NCBI RefSeq assembly: GCF_023015805.1
Contig: NZ_JALKBA010000018.1
Coordinates: 1 to 64,000 of the forward strand
Direction of reading: 5' to 3'
From: Cellulophaga sp. F20128
Lineage (GTDB): Bacteria; Bacteroidota; Bacteroidia; Flavobacteriales; Flavobacteriaceae
DNA length: 64,000 bases
The position numbers and the translations under genes were made by a program. Shown here piece by piece: positions 45,237 through 53,377 of this stretch. Positions within the stretch are counted from its first letter, which is position 1. Each line of letters starts with the position of its first letter. Below the pieces are notes generated by a model. That model ran no database searches, had not been told where the DNA came from, and saw nothing but the letters and a program-made list of their open reading frames with translations.

Positions 45237-45270
45237 TTTGTCACGTATATGCGAATTGGTATTTTATTTG
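45237..45270 (+). promoter_or_regulatory. Putative htpG promoter
   Basis: TTTG (45237-45240) and TTTATTTG (45263-45270; one mismatch to TAnnTTTG) are separated by 22 bp. Transcription from about 45277 would give a leader of about 65 nt that contains a hairpin. Confidence 0.35.
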
Positions 45271-45304
45271 CCATACACTAAATAACAAAAAATTAATAAC
45301 AAAT

Positions 45305-45322
45305 TTTCTGCCTATGCAGAAA
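45305..45322 (+). promoter_or_regulatory. Leader hairpin of htpG
   Basis: TTTCTGC (45305-45311) pairs with GCAGAAA (45316-45322) around CTAT, 19 bp upstream of the ATG. A short stem this near a heat-shock gene start could affect translation, but a role as thermosensor is only a guess. Confidence 0.4.
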
Positions 45323-45341
45323 TCAAAAAATTATAATTATT

Positions 45342-47255
45342 ATGGCGACAGGTAAAATTAATGTATCCGTTGAAAATATTTTTCCGCTGATAAAGAAATT
45401 TCTTTATAGTGATCATGAAATATTTTTACGTGAATTAATCTCCAATGCTACAGATGCAACTTTAAAATTAAAACACCTAACAACAATTGGCGAAACCAAA
45501 GTAGCATACGGCAATCCAGTTATTGAAGTAAAGATTGACAAAGAGGGTAAAAAATTACATATTACAGATCAAGGTTTGGGTATGACAGCGGAAGAGGTTG
45601 AAAAATACATCAACCAAGTAGCTTTCTCTGGTGCTGAAGAGTTTTTAGACAAGTACAAAGATTCTGCTAAGGATTCTGGTATTATTGGCCATTTTGGTCT
45701 TGGTTTTTACTCTGCCTTTATGGTTGCAGAAAAAGTAGAAATTATCACCAAAAGTTTTAAAGATGAACCTGCTGCACATTGGACTTGTGATGGTTCTCCT
45801 AACTTTACACTAGAAGCTTCAGATAAAACAGAGCGTGGTACAGAAATTATCTTGCATATCGCAGATGACTCTACAGAATTTTTGGAAGAAGGTAAAATAA
45901 CTGAGCTTTTAACGAAGTACAATAAATTTATGCCAGTGCCAATTAAATTTGGAACCAAAGAAGTAAACGACCCAGACCATACACCTGAAACAACAAAAGA
46001 TAAGGACGGTAAAGAAACTACTGAACCTCAAAAACAAATAACAGTTGATAATATCATCAATAATCCTAATCCTGCGTGGACAAAAGCTCCAGCAGATTTA
46101 AAGGAAGAAGATTACAAAGGTTTCTACAGAGAGTTGTACCCAATGCAGTTTGAGGAGCCCTTGTTTAGCATTCATTTAAATGTTGACTATCCTTTTAACC
46201 TAACAGGAATTCTTTATTTCCCTAAATTAACAAACGATTTAAACGTTCAAAAAGACAGAATACAACTGTACCAAAATCAAGTATTTGTTACGGATAATGT
46301 TGAAGGTATAGTACCTGAGTTTTTAACTATGTTGCGTGGGGTTATCGATTCTCCAGATATTCCTTTAAATGTATCGCGTTCGTATTTACAAGCAGATGGT
46401 GCGGTTAAGAAAATATCATCTTATATTTCTAAAAAGGTAGCAGACAAGCTTTCTTCCTTGTTTAAAAACAACAGAGAAGATTTTAATGCCAAGTGGAACG
46501 ACATTAAGATTGTTATAGAATACGGAATGCTTTCTGATGACAAATTTTTCGAGAAAGCTGATAAATTTGCCGTGTACCCAACAGTAGATGGTAATTTCTA
46601 TACGTTTGAAGAGTTACAAGAAAAAACAAAAGCAACACAGACCGATAAGGACGATAAATTAGTATTGCTATACGCATCTGACAAAGAAGCGCAACACAGT
46701 TATATAGAAACTGCCAAAGCGAAAGGATATGAGGTACTATTGTTAGACTCGCCTATTATTAGTCACTTAATGCAAAAGCTAGAAACTTCAAAAGAGAAAA
46801 TTTCCTTTGCAAGGGTAGATGCTGATCATATAGACAATCTAATTAAAAAAGACGAAGAGCAAATCTCTAAGCTTTCTGATGAGGAAAAGGAAACCCTTAA
46901 AAAAGAGCTTGAAGAAACAATTACAAACAAAAGCTTTACGGTACAGTTAGAAGCAATGGATAGCGAAGCTGCTCCATTTACGATTACAGAACCAGAATTT
47001 ATGCGCCGCATGAAGGAAATGCAACAGTCTGGTGGCGGTGGCGGTATGTTTGGTATGGGCAATATGCCAGAAATGTACAATCTAATTGTAAATACAAATC
47101 ACGCTTTAGTTTCTGAAATACTAACCACTAAAACAGCTAAAAAGAAAGAACGATTAATCAATCAGTCTTTAGATTTAGCACGTTTATCTAAAGGGCTTTT
47201 AAAAGGTGAAGAATTAACAAACTTCATTAAAAGAAGCTACGAGATGGTAAAGTAA
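45342..47255 (+). CDS. htpG: Molecular chaperone HtpG (Hsp90)
   Basis: A 637-residue Hsp90 chaperone. The GHKL ATPase domain has ELISNATDATLKL, the ITDQGLGM loop and GHFGLGFYSAFM. The middle domain holds the catalytic arginine region (NVSRSYLQAD), and the C-terminal dimerisation domain is complete. An insertion with polar, charged sequence (around residues 207-245, ETTKDKDGKETTEPQK) and a glycine-rich stretch (QQSGGGGGMFGMG) near residue 565 are visible. It is monocistronic, with a terminator after the stop. Confidence 0.96.
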   Translation: MATGKINVSVENIFPLIKKFLYSDHEIFLRELISNATDATLKLKHLTTIGETKVAYGNPVIEVKIDKEGKKLHITDQGLGMTAEEVEKYINQVAFSGAEEFLDKYKDSAKDSGIIGHFGLGFYSAFMVAEKVEIITKSFKDEPAAHWTCDGSPNFTLEASDKTERGTEIILHIADDSTEFLEEGKITELLTKYNKFMPVPIKFGTKEVNDPDHTPETTKDKDGKETTEPQKQITVDNIINNPNPAWTKAPADLKEEDYKGFYRELYPMQFEEPLFSIHLNVDYPFNLTGILYFPKLTNDLNVQKDRIQLYQNQVFVTDNVEGIVPEFLTMLRGVIDSPDIPLNVSRSYLQADGAVKKISSYISKKVADKLSSLFKNNREDFNAKWNDIKIVIEYGMLSDDKFFEKADKFAVYPTVDGNFYTFEELQEKTKATQTDKDDKLVLLYASDKEAQHSYIETAKAKGYEVLLLDSPIISHLMQKLETSKEKISFARVDADHIDNLIKKDEEQISKLSDEEKETLKKELEETITNKSFTVQLEAMDSEAAPFTITEPEFMRRMKEMQQSGGGGGMFGMGNMPEMYNLIVNTNHALVSEILTTKTAKKKERLINQSLDLARLSKGLLKGEELTNFIKRSYEMVK

Positions 47256-47283
47256 TTGGTTTAGGAACCTGTACTTAATAACT

Positions 47284-47319
47284 AAAAATCCGCATCATAA
47301 ATTATGATGCGGATTTTTT
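47284..47319. terminator. Strong bidirectional terminator after htpG
   Basis: A perfect 15-bp stem (47284-47298 with 47304-47318, AAAAATCCGCATCAT) around AAATT, flanked by A- and T-runs. It serves htpG and the convergent anti-sigma candidate gene. Confidence 0.88.
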
Positions 47320-47331
47320 ACGTTTTATGCC

Positions 47332-47733
47332 TTACATTTTTAATCGTTTATTGTAGTAATTTACATAAATAGGCACTTGCACAATGGTCATTACGGCTAA
47401 AGCCATTATGCCGTAAACAACACTACTAGACATAGACAAACCACTAAACAAATTTAAATCTGTAAACAAACTGTAATCTAACTGAGGCATCCAACTTGCC
47501 TTTTCTTCACTATAAAACACAGAAAAATAAACACAAATGCTACAGGTTACTATAAAAATAACCACCCACGCTTGTTTTGATATCAAGGCACTATACCTTG
47601 TAACCTCAGATTGTTTGGCCACCGTGATCTGAGACATAATAGTTGACGTAAAATCTACGGAAGGTTTTTCTACGTCCACATTTTTTAACGTTTTGCGTAC
47701 AAAACGGTCTGTATATATTTTTTGCTCATCCAT
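47332..47733 (-). CDS. Membrane protein, probable partner of the ECF sigma factor
   Basis: A 133-residue protein with a soluble N-terminus of about 55 residues and two membrane helices (VVIFIVTCSICVYFSVF and VVYGIMALAVMTIVQVP). It has no zinc anti-sigma HxxxCxxC motif. Its start overlaps the sigma-factor stop by 8 bp, which is the usual arrangement of an ECF sigma factor with its membrane-bound regulator. The anti-sigma role is inferred from position and topology. Confidence 0.75.
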   Translation of the reverse strand: MDEQKIYTDRFVRKTLKNVDVEKPSVDFTSTIMSQITVAKQSEVTRYSALISKQAWVVIFIVTCSICVYFSVFYSEEKASWMPQLDYSLFTDLNLFSGLSMSSSVVYGIMALAVMTIVQVPIYVNYYNKRLKM

Positions 47734-48304
47734 AACTCTTCACAATTTCTGGAGCCATTTTATGCTGTATTATGGCTGCCAATTTTTTCCGACTTCTAAA
47801 TAGCTTTACCTTTAAATTATTTATAGATGTGCCTGTTACTTTAGAAATCTCCTTAAGTGTTAATTCTTCAAAATAAAACAAGGTTAATAACGCACTTTCA
47901 TCTGGAGACAATAATGCCATACATTCCTGTATTGCTTTTGTTCGCTCTTTTTGCTCCATTTGTTCAAGGGCATTGTCAACTGTTTTTAATTGCCGCTCTG
48001 TAACTTCTTCTAATGGTAATACAACAGCATCTTTCTTATTTTTCTTTAATCGATCTAAACAGGTATTATACACTACTTTATAGAGCCATGTTGAAAATTT
48101 TGAGTCCCCTTTAAATTTAGATAATTTATGATACATTTTTATAAAAGCATCTTGCGAAACTTCTTCTGCCTCTTCCCTATTTTTAAGCATGCGTATTGCC
48201 AAGGTAAATACCATATCCTTATAACGGTTCACCAAAAAGGTGTACGCTTGGGCATCTCCTGCCAATATCTTGTCTATATAGTGTTGGTCGTTTGTACGGG
48301 TCAT
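47726..48304 (-). CDS. ECF-type RNA polymerase sigma factor
   Basis: A 192-residue sigma-70 family protein. Region 2 is DMVFTLAIRMLKNREEAEEV with QDAFIKMY and STWLYKVVYNTCLDRLK; region 4 is ALLTLFYFEELTLKEISKVT with a helix-turn-helix ending NNLKVKLFRSRKKL. This is the RpoE-like ECF group. The ATG at 48304 (MTRTNDQHYIDK) is chosen; the longer frame to 48379 adds no sigma sequence. The small membrane protein overlapping its end is its probable regulator. Target promoters are unknown. Confidence 0.9.
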   Translation of the reverse strand: MTRTNDQHYIDKILAGDAQAYTFLVNRYKDMVFTLAIRMLKNREEAEEVSQDAFIKMYHKLSKFKGDSKFSTWLYKVVYNTCLDRLKKNKKDAVVLPLEEVTERQLKTVDNALEQMEQKERTKAIQECMALLSPDESALLTLFYFEELTLKEISKVTGTSINNLKVKLFRSRKKLAAIIQHKMAPEIVKSYG

Positions 48305-48443
48305 TTGATGGTTGGACGACAGTAGCACCGGTTTGGTTACCAAAGAATCTAAAAAATATGTTGAAAAATTTGTAACCATACTTTAAAAGCTATCGTCTTA
48401 CCTTAAGAACAAACTAAAATTAATCAATTTAAAACAAAAAATT

Positions 48444-48794
48444 ATGGGAGGAGAAGTTATTATCATAGCCTTAATATTTGGAGCAATTTTTGGTGTCTTT
48501 TATCTTTATTTTTCAACACGAAACAAAGAGCGCTTGGCGCTTATAGAAAAAGGAGCAGATGCTAGCATTTTTGTCAAAGGTAAACAAGACAAAACTGCAC
48601 CTATATGGAAAATACTAATTCTTAACCTTTCATTATTAATCATAGGTGTAGGATTAGGAATTGCAATAGGCTCCTTATTTGTTAGGATGGGCTTGGATGA
48701 AGAAGTTGCAATTGGCACAACTTTTATAACAGCAGGTACAGGTTTATTAATAGGATTTTTTATCACCAAAAAAATGGACAAGGAAGAAGACTAA
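48444..48794 (+). CDS. Small membrane protein (DUF6249-like)
   Basis: A 116-residue protein with three hydrophobic segments: residues 5-23, then WKILILNLSLLIIGVGLGIAIG (split by the family's cytosolic loop), and the last TFITAGTGLLIGFFI. The intervening stretch ERLALIEKGADASIF is typical of DUF6249 proteins. Function unknown. It is divergent from the sigma-factor gene, a frequent neighbour pairing in flavobacteria, so it may be a sigma target. Confidence 0.75.
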   Translation: MGGEVIIIALIFGAIFGVFYLYFSTRNKERLALIEKGADASIFVKGKQDKTAPIWKILILNLSLLIIGVGLGIAIGSLFVRMGLDEEVAIGTTFITAGTGLLIGFFITKKMDKEED

Positions 48795-48818
48795 TTCATT
48801 ACGAGCTCAATTTTACAT

Positions 48819-48848
48819 AAAAACCATTACGTTTTGTAATGGTTTTTT
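48819..48848 (+). terminator. Terminator after the DUF6249-like gene
   Basis: AAAAACCATTAC (48819-48830) pairs with GTAATGGTTTTT (48836-48847) around GTTTT, 12 bp perfect, with a T-run. It ends only 11 bp before the MOSC start codon, so MOSC must be transcribed from within or beyond it. Confidence 0.82.
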
Positions 48849-48859
48849 ATCTTTATACG

Positions 48860-49492
48860 ATGAAGATAATTTCTACCAACATTGGAAAATCAACAACCAT
48901 TATTTGGAATGGAAAGGAAGAACAAACAGGTATTTATAAATATGCCACAACCGCTGCCCTACATTTAAGAAATGAAGGTGTCCAAAATGACACTATTTCC
49001 AACAAAAAAGTGCATGGAGGCTTTGACAAAGCCTGCTATTTATTTTCTTCAAATCACTACCAGTACTGGAAAGAGCTTTACCCAGATTTACCATGGCAAT
49101 GGGGTATGTTTGGCGAAAATCTTACGGTAGAAAATTTAGATGAAGCCACGCTTAGAATTGGAGACATTTATAAAATAGGTACTGCATTGGTAGAAGTTTC
49201 ACAACCAAGAGAACCCTGTTACAAATTAGGAATTCGTTTTGGAACTCAAAAAATACTAAAGCAATTTATAGCACACAATCATCCTGGAGCCTATGTACGG
49301 GTATTGAAAGAGGGCATGGTTGCAAAAGGAGATAGTTGCACCTTAATAACCCAGTCTAAAAACACGCTTACCATTCAAGAATTTTATAAACTCTTGTTTG
49401 CAAAAGAAAAAAACTTAGAAATGGTAACACTTGCTATTAACAACAAAGCATTACCTGAACATAAAAAGATGCAGCTAAAAAAATATGTATAG
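48860..49492 (+). CDS. MOSC domain protein (YiiM-like)
   Basis: A 210-residue protein with a MOSC domain of the YiiM type. It has VHGGFDKACY, FGENLTVE, and VEVSQPREPCYKLG, in which Cys120 is the conserved MOSC cysteine. YiiM-like enzymes act with molybdopterin on N-hydroxylated substrates. I start it at the ATG at 48860. A terminator hairpin ends 11 bp upstream and a TATCTTTA box overlaps the gap, so a very short leader or leaderless mRNA is likely. Confidence 0.88.
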   Translation: MKIISTNIGKSTTIIWNGKEEQTGIYKYATTAALHLRNEGVQNDTISNKKVHGGFDKACYLFSSNHYQYWKELYPDLPWQWGMFGENLTVENLDEATLRIGDIYKIGTALVEVSQPREPCYKLGIRFGTQKILKQFIAHNHPGAYVRVLKEGMVAKGDSCTLITQSKNTLTIQEFYKLLFAKEKNLEMVTLAINNKALPEHKKMQLKKYV

Positions 49493-49535
49493 AATAAGGC
49501 TGCCTTAAAAATATACTTTTAAGACAGCCTTATTT
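49493..49535. terminator. Bidirectional terminator between MOSC and the secreted beta-rich protein
   Basis: A near-perfect 18-bp stem: AATAAGGCTG and CTTAAAA pair with TTTTAAG and CAGCCTTATT, with one mismatch, around ATATAC. A- and T-runs flank it and both convergent genes end beside it. Confidence 0.82.
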
Positions 49536-49555
49536 AAAATAGTTAGATTTACAAA

Positions 49556-50140
49556 TTACTTAACACTGACAACACTTGAGTAGATTTCATCGGCTACCTT
49601 AACCACAAATCTGTAGTTATCATTGGGTATTGTAGTAAAATCAAATGCTTTTTCTACAATTAATTTATCCGTAAATTCCTCATAGTACACTTGATCATTT
49701 TCAATATCATAAATGGTAAGTTTCACTTTGTTTTTTCCTTTATTTAAAAAGGTCATCACCACAAGATCATTTTTCTTTTGAATAACTGGTTTTGGAGTTT
49801 CAATTTCATCGTCGATCACCACTAAACTTCCTGTAACATGGATATTGTAAGTTACCTTTTTTAATGTGTTTTCAATTGTCAAAAAGTAATTACCGTCGCT
49901 TAAATTTTTGATATTGAATTTTTTCAAATAAACTGAGGTATCAAACACTTCTTCAGAATAAAATACGGTATAACCGTCTCCAAATTTAACCTTTGTTTGT
50001 AGATTTTGAGTTTCATATCTAAAAATAAGGTCTTTAGAATTATTTTTCGTAAATAATTCTAAACTAGAATCGTCTGCAAAAGTTACTGTTGTGGCCAACA
50101 TAAACATTGCAATAGTCGTAATTTTTAAAATGGTTTTCAT
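49556..50140 (-). CDS. Secreted beta-rich protein of unknown function
   Basis: A 194-residue protein with a signal peptide (MKTILKITTIAMFMLATTVTFA). The mature part shows two repeated beta-sandwich-like units, each with alternating hydrophobic strands: KNLSDGNYFLTIENTLKKV in the first and FTTIPNDNYRFVVKVADEI in the second. This resembles the type 9 secretion sorting or DUF3244 domain class, without a firm match. It is monocistronic. A TACCTTTG -7 element lies 50 bp upstream. Confidence 0.75.
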   Translation of the reverse strand: MKTILKITTIAMFMLATTVTFADDSSLELFTKNNSKDLIFRYETQNLQTKVKFGDGYTVFYSEEVFDTSVYLKKFNIKNLSDGNYFLTIENTLKKVTYNIHVTGSLVVIDDEIETPKPVIQKKNDLVVMTFLNKGKNKVKLTIYDIENDQVYYEEFTDKLIVEKAFDFTTIPNDNYRFVVKVADEIYSSVVSVK

Positions 50141-50190
50141 AGGTTTTCTGTTTTATGGCATTAATATTACGTACATACTTAAGTACACTA

Positions 50191-50198
50191 CAAAGGTA
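50191..50198 (-). promoter_or_regulatory. Putative -7 element of the secreted protein gene
   Basis: Minus strand TACCTTTG matches TAnnTTTG, 50 bp before the ATG at 50140. The palindrome TACTTAAGTA (about 50177-50186) lies just downstream, near the expected start of transcription. Confidence 0.4.
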
Positions 50199-50378
50199 TG
50201 TTCTATCTCTACAATGGATTATTCCAATATTCCCCAATATCTATGCTATTTTACCCATTAAAACAACTTTGCAATTTATTGATGTTAATTTAACATATTA
50301 TTCTCCCTATTTTTTAGAATAAAGATTTCCGAATTACCAAGTATTCCGTATTTTTACGGCCCTAATTAGATTGCAATA

Positions 50379-51251
50379 ATGAGTAAGCAAAAACCGATTT
50401 TTGAATCCATCGCACCAGATTTTGGACATTCTTTTACCTATCAAAAATTTGATGCCTTTCAGAACAACAAAAACAACACTTGGCATTTTCATCCAGAGCT
50501 AGAGCTTGTTTATGTAAATGGCGGATCTGGAAAAAGACAAATAGGAAGCCATATGTCTTATTATACGAAAGGCGATTTAATTTTAATTGGCGGTAATCTT
50601 CCCCATTGTGGTTTAACAGATGCACTTACTGAAAACAAGAGTGAAACAGTTGTTCAAATGCTGCCTGATTTTTTAGGCGCTAATTTTTTTGGTCTTCCTG
50701 AATTAAAAAACATTCAATCTCTTCTAAATATATGCAAAGGGGGTGTTGCCTTTTATGGAGCTACAAAATTGAAAATTGGTGAAAAGATGGAAATTTTAGA
50801 GTACCAAACTGATTTTCAACGTCTGTTAGCTATTTTGAATATTTTAAACGAATTGGGGAAATCTTCAGAATACAAAATTTTAAATGGTGAAGGATTTGCT
50901 ATTAAAACTGAGATTAAAGATAACGACAGAATAAACGTTATTTTTAATTATGTAAAAATCAATTTTAGAGAAGAAATTACGCTTGATGAAATTGCTAACC
51001 TTGTGAGCATGACCGTGCCGTCTTTTTGTAGGTATTTTAAAAAAATAACAAACAAAACATTCATTCAGTTTACCAATGAATATCGTTTGGTACACGCATC
51101 TAAACTTCTAGCAGAACAAAATATTTCCATTACAGAAGTTTGTTATGAAAGTGGATTTAACAACTTTTCGCATTTTAATAAATCCTTTAAGAAGTTTACG
51201 GGTCAAAATCCGTCTGAATATAGAAACGAGATAAAAACCATAGTAGCATAG
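50379..51251 (+). CDS. AraC-family transcriptional regulator
   Basis: A 290-residue regulator with an N-terminal cupin domain (NNTWHFHPELELVYVNG, then KGDLILIGGNLPHCG) and a C-terminal double helix-turn-helix with FCRYFKKITNKTFIQF and SGFNNFSHFNKSFKKF. It is closely related to the AraC regulator at 7037-7882. It has no Ada-like methyl-accepting cysteine domain. It is followed at 25 bp by a DoxX-like gene and then by alkB in the same direction, so it may control them. Confidence 0.88.
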   Translation: MSKQKPIFESIAPDFGHSFTYQKFDAFQNNKNNTWHFHPELELVYVNGGSGKRQIGSHMSYYTKGDLILIGGNLPHCGLTDALTENKSETVVQMLPDFLGANFFGLPELKNIQSLLNICKGGVAFYGATKLKIGEKMEILEYQTDFQRLLAILNILNELGKSSEYKILNGEGFAIKTEIKDNDRINVIFNYVKINFREEITLDEIANLVSMTVPSFCRYFKKITNKTFIQFTNEYRLVHASKLLAEQNISITEVCYESGFNNFSHFNKSFKKFTGQNPSEYRNEIKTIVA

Positions 51252-51276
51252 TAATTTGTTATATCTTTATTTTCCT

Positions 51277-51642
51277 ATGGAAAATTACCCCTGGCATTTG
51301 TATGTAATGGCTGCAATCTATGTATTTGCGGGAAGTATGCATTTTATAAAACCAAAGGTATACATGCGTATTATGCCACGCTATTTACCAAAGCACAAAC
51401 TCCTTGTTTATGTCAGTGGACTTGCAGAAGTACTTTTGGGAATTGGCCTGTGCTTTTCAGCTACTAAAAATTATTCCATTTATGGCATAGTAGCCCTGTT
51501 AACAGTTTTCTTATTGGTTCACTTTTATATGCTTTCTAGTAAAAAGGCAAACGCTGGGTTTTCTAAATGGGCTTTAATCCTACGGATTCCATTACAATTT
51601 GTACTCATCTATTGGGCATATTGGTATCTATCTTTTTCGTGA
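51277..51642 (+). CDS. DoxX-like small membrane protein
   Basis: A 121-residue protein with four membrane helices. The block YVFAGSMHFIKPKVYMRIMP and then LVYVSGLAEVLLGIGL fits the DoxX/MauE-like family. Members of this family appear with oxidative-stress or redox proteins, but no general function is known. The ATG at 51277 is used; the frame also opens with TTG at 51256. It lies 12 bp ahead of alkB. Confidence 0.82.
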   Translation: MENYPWHLYVMAAIYVFAGSMHFIKPKVYMRIMPRYLPKHKLLVYVSGLAEVLLGIGLCFSATKNYSIYGIVALLTVFLLVHFYMLSSKKANAGFSKWALILRIPLQFVLIYWAYWYLSFS

Positions 51643-51654
51643 TTTTCCATCAGT

Positions 51655-52257
51655 ATGCACAATTTGTTTCCAGACCATAATTTACATTTAGACCTACCGC
51701 AAAGCGATATCCGTTACTTTTCTAATATTATTACGGAAGCAGAGGCCCTTACTCTCTTTAAAAGGTTAAGAGAAACTATAGCTTGGCAACAAGATAACAT
51801 CACTGTATTTGGAAAAACACACCCTCAACCAAGATTAACGGCCTTGTATGCTACCAACTCTAAACCCTATAGCTACTCTAATATTATTATGCATCCTATC
51901 CCATTTACGGCTGAACTCTTAAGGTTAAAGCTGACTGTAGAAGCACTTAGCAAAACGACATTCACTAGCTGTTTATTAAATTTATATAGAGACGGAAAGG
52001 ACAGTAATGGATGGCATTCTGATGACGAAAAAGAATTAGGGAAAAACCCGGTCATAGCTTCTGTAAGTCTAGGAGCCGAACGCATATTTCATCTAAAAAA
52101 CAAACACAACAACAACCTAAAACACAAAGTACTACTTGAAAACGGGAGTCTGTTACTAATGCAAGGAAAAACGCAACATCATTGGCTGCATCAAATTCCT
52201 AAAACAACCAAGCCTATTGGTGAAAGAATAAACCTCACTTTTAGAACTATTTTATAA
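51655..52257 (+). CDS. alkB: AlkB-type 2-oxoglutarate/Fe(II) dioxygenase
   Basis: A 200-residue oxygenase that removes methyl groups from alkylated bases. The Fe(II) ligands are His121 and Asp123 (WHSDDEKELG) plus a distal histidine in QHHWLHQIPK. The 2-oxoglutarate-binding arginines are in RINLTFR. The nucleotide-recognition lid is at the N-terminus, with PRLTALYAT. It resembles the ABH2/ABH3-like bacterial group. It is the last gene of the AraC-DoxX-alkB row. Confidence 0.92.
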   Translation: MHNLFPDHNLHLDLPQSDIRYFSNIITEAEALTLFKRLRETIAWQQDNITVFGKTHPQPRLTALYATNSKPYSYSNIIMHPIPFTAELLRLKLTVEALSKTTFTSCLLNLYRDGKDSNGWHSDDEKELGKNPVIASVSLGAERIFHLKNKHNNNLKHKVLLENGSLLLMQGKTQHHWLHQIPKTTKPIGERINLTFRTIL

Positions 52258-52297
52258 ATTGTTGATTACATACTATTTAGGATTTTATACCAAATAA

Positions 52298-52326
52298 AAA
52301 AGGGTTGCCATAACGACAACCCTTTT
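52298..52326. terminator. Bidirectional terminator between alkB and the SusCD locus
   Basis: AAAAGGGTTG (52298-52307) pairs with CAACCCTTTT (52317-52326) around a nine-base loop, 10 bp perfect. A-runs and T-runs flank it. It lies between convergent transcription units. Confidence 0.78.
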
Positions 52327-52347
52327 GTACTTAATATCATTACCCTA

Positions 52348-53367
52348 TTATTTATGTGTAACGTTAGGATACATAATTTTAATCTCCCAAGTACCAGGGC
52401 CATTAATTTGAAGATTGGTTCTAAAATTTAACCAATATTCATCATCTGGATTATATTCATCAACATCTATTTCTCCAATGGATCCGTTTGGAATATGATA
52501 GTATCTAAAAGGATTATTAGCATTGTACCAAGAATAAAAAGGAAATGGCGTTACGGGAAAATGAAATATAAATTCCTCATCGGTTAACTCTGTATCTACA
52601 GATGTTTCTTCATAAAAAGGAAGGTTAAAACCTGGCCAATTTGGCAACACTTCTCCCGTTTTAGGGTTAAATGGTGTACCATTTTTATCAACTACCTTTA
52701 GGATCACTGTTACCCCTGGAGCTGATTCGTTAGAAATCTTAGTGACGGTATTGATAGCACTAGTACCATCATATAAGGCATCTAAATCTTCAACATAAGA
52801 ATAGAGTGTAGCCGCCGGTGTAACACGTCTAACCTGGATACGCGAACCTGTCACATACGTAACTGGTACAAAAGGTTGCATCACAACTTGCCCAATTCCT
52901 GGATAGGTTTTTTCTCCCCTTACATTGGAAATTTTAAGATCAAACTCATATTCACTTGCTTCAGCTTCTCTAGTGTTTGGATTCCATCTAATTTCACCAT
53001 TTATGGTGTTGAATTCAAAGGCAGGAACATCAATAGTTTTTAGTTTAGCCTGTACCTGAGCAAGGGTTGTATCTGTTTCATAGGAATACGCTTCTGTCCA
53101 CTGCACTAAAGGCCTAAGGGTTAACAAATCTTCTGCAATTGTACCTGTCTCCTTGTTACGAATTTCTAACAATTCTACCGTAAGTGGTTTTGTAGAACCA
53201 TCGGGCAACAACTTTACCGATGTAAAATCGCTTCCAGAATCAACGTATAATATTGGGCTTTCATATTTAATGTAATCACTTAAATACCCCACTTCCACCT
53301 TACTACATGACCAAATTACTATGGACATTACAATTGTGGTAATTATAATTTTATTTGTTTTTTTCAT
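52348..53367 (-). CDS. Surface lipoprotein, probably DUF5007-like
   Basis: A 339-residue lipoprotein (MKKTNKIIITTIVMSIVIWSC, Cys21). The mature part is beta-rich, with a late stretch ending in NLQINGPGTWEIKIMYPN. The layout and the genes next to it suggest the DUF5007 group that accompanies SusC/SusD/FAS1 loci; this assignment is from memory of the gene order and not a motif match. It is the last gene of the operon, 10 bp after the FAS1 gene. Confidence 0.65.
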   Translation of the reverse strand: MKKTNKIIITTIVMSIVIWSCSKVEVGYLSDYIKYESPILYVDSGSDFTSVKLLPDGSTKPLTVELLEIRNKETGTIAEDLLTLRPLVQWTEAYSYETDTTLAQVQAKLKTIDVPAFEFNTINGEIRWNPNTREAEASEYEFDLKISNVRGEKTYPGIGQVVMQPFVPVTYVTGSRIQVRRVTPAATLYSYVEDLDALYDGTSAINTVTKISNESAPGVTVILKVVDKNGTPFNPKTGEVLPNWPGFNLPFYEETSVDTELTDEEFIFHFPVTPFPFYSWYNANNPFRYYHIPNGSIGEIDVDEYNPDDEYWLNFRTNLQINGPGTWEIKIMYPNVTHK

Positions 53368-53377
53368 TGTATTTATT

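Larger units (their letters stand above)
45027..45341. other. 315-bp divergent promoter region between fabH and htpG
   Basis: No gene is visible. It holds a promoter-like TTTG (45237-45240) and TTTATTTG (45263-45270) for htpG, and a leader hairpin at 45305-45322. The half next to fabH is AT-rich without a recognisable signal. Confidence 0.5.
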
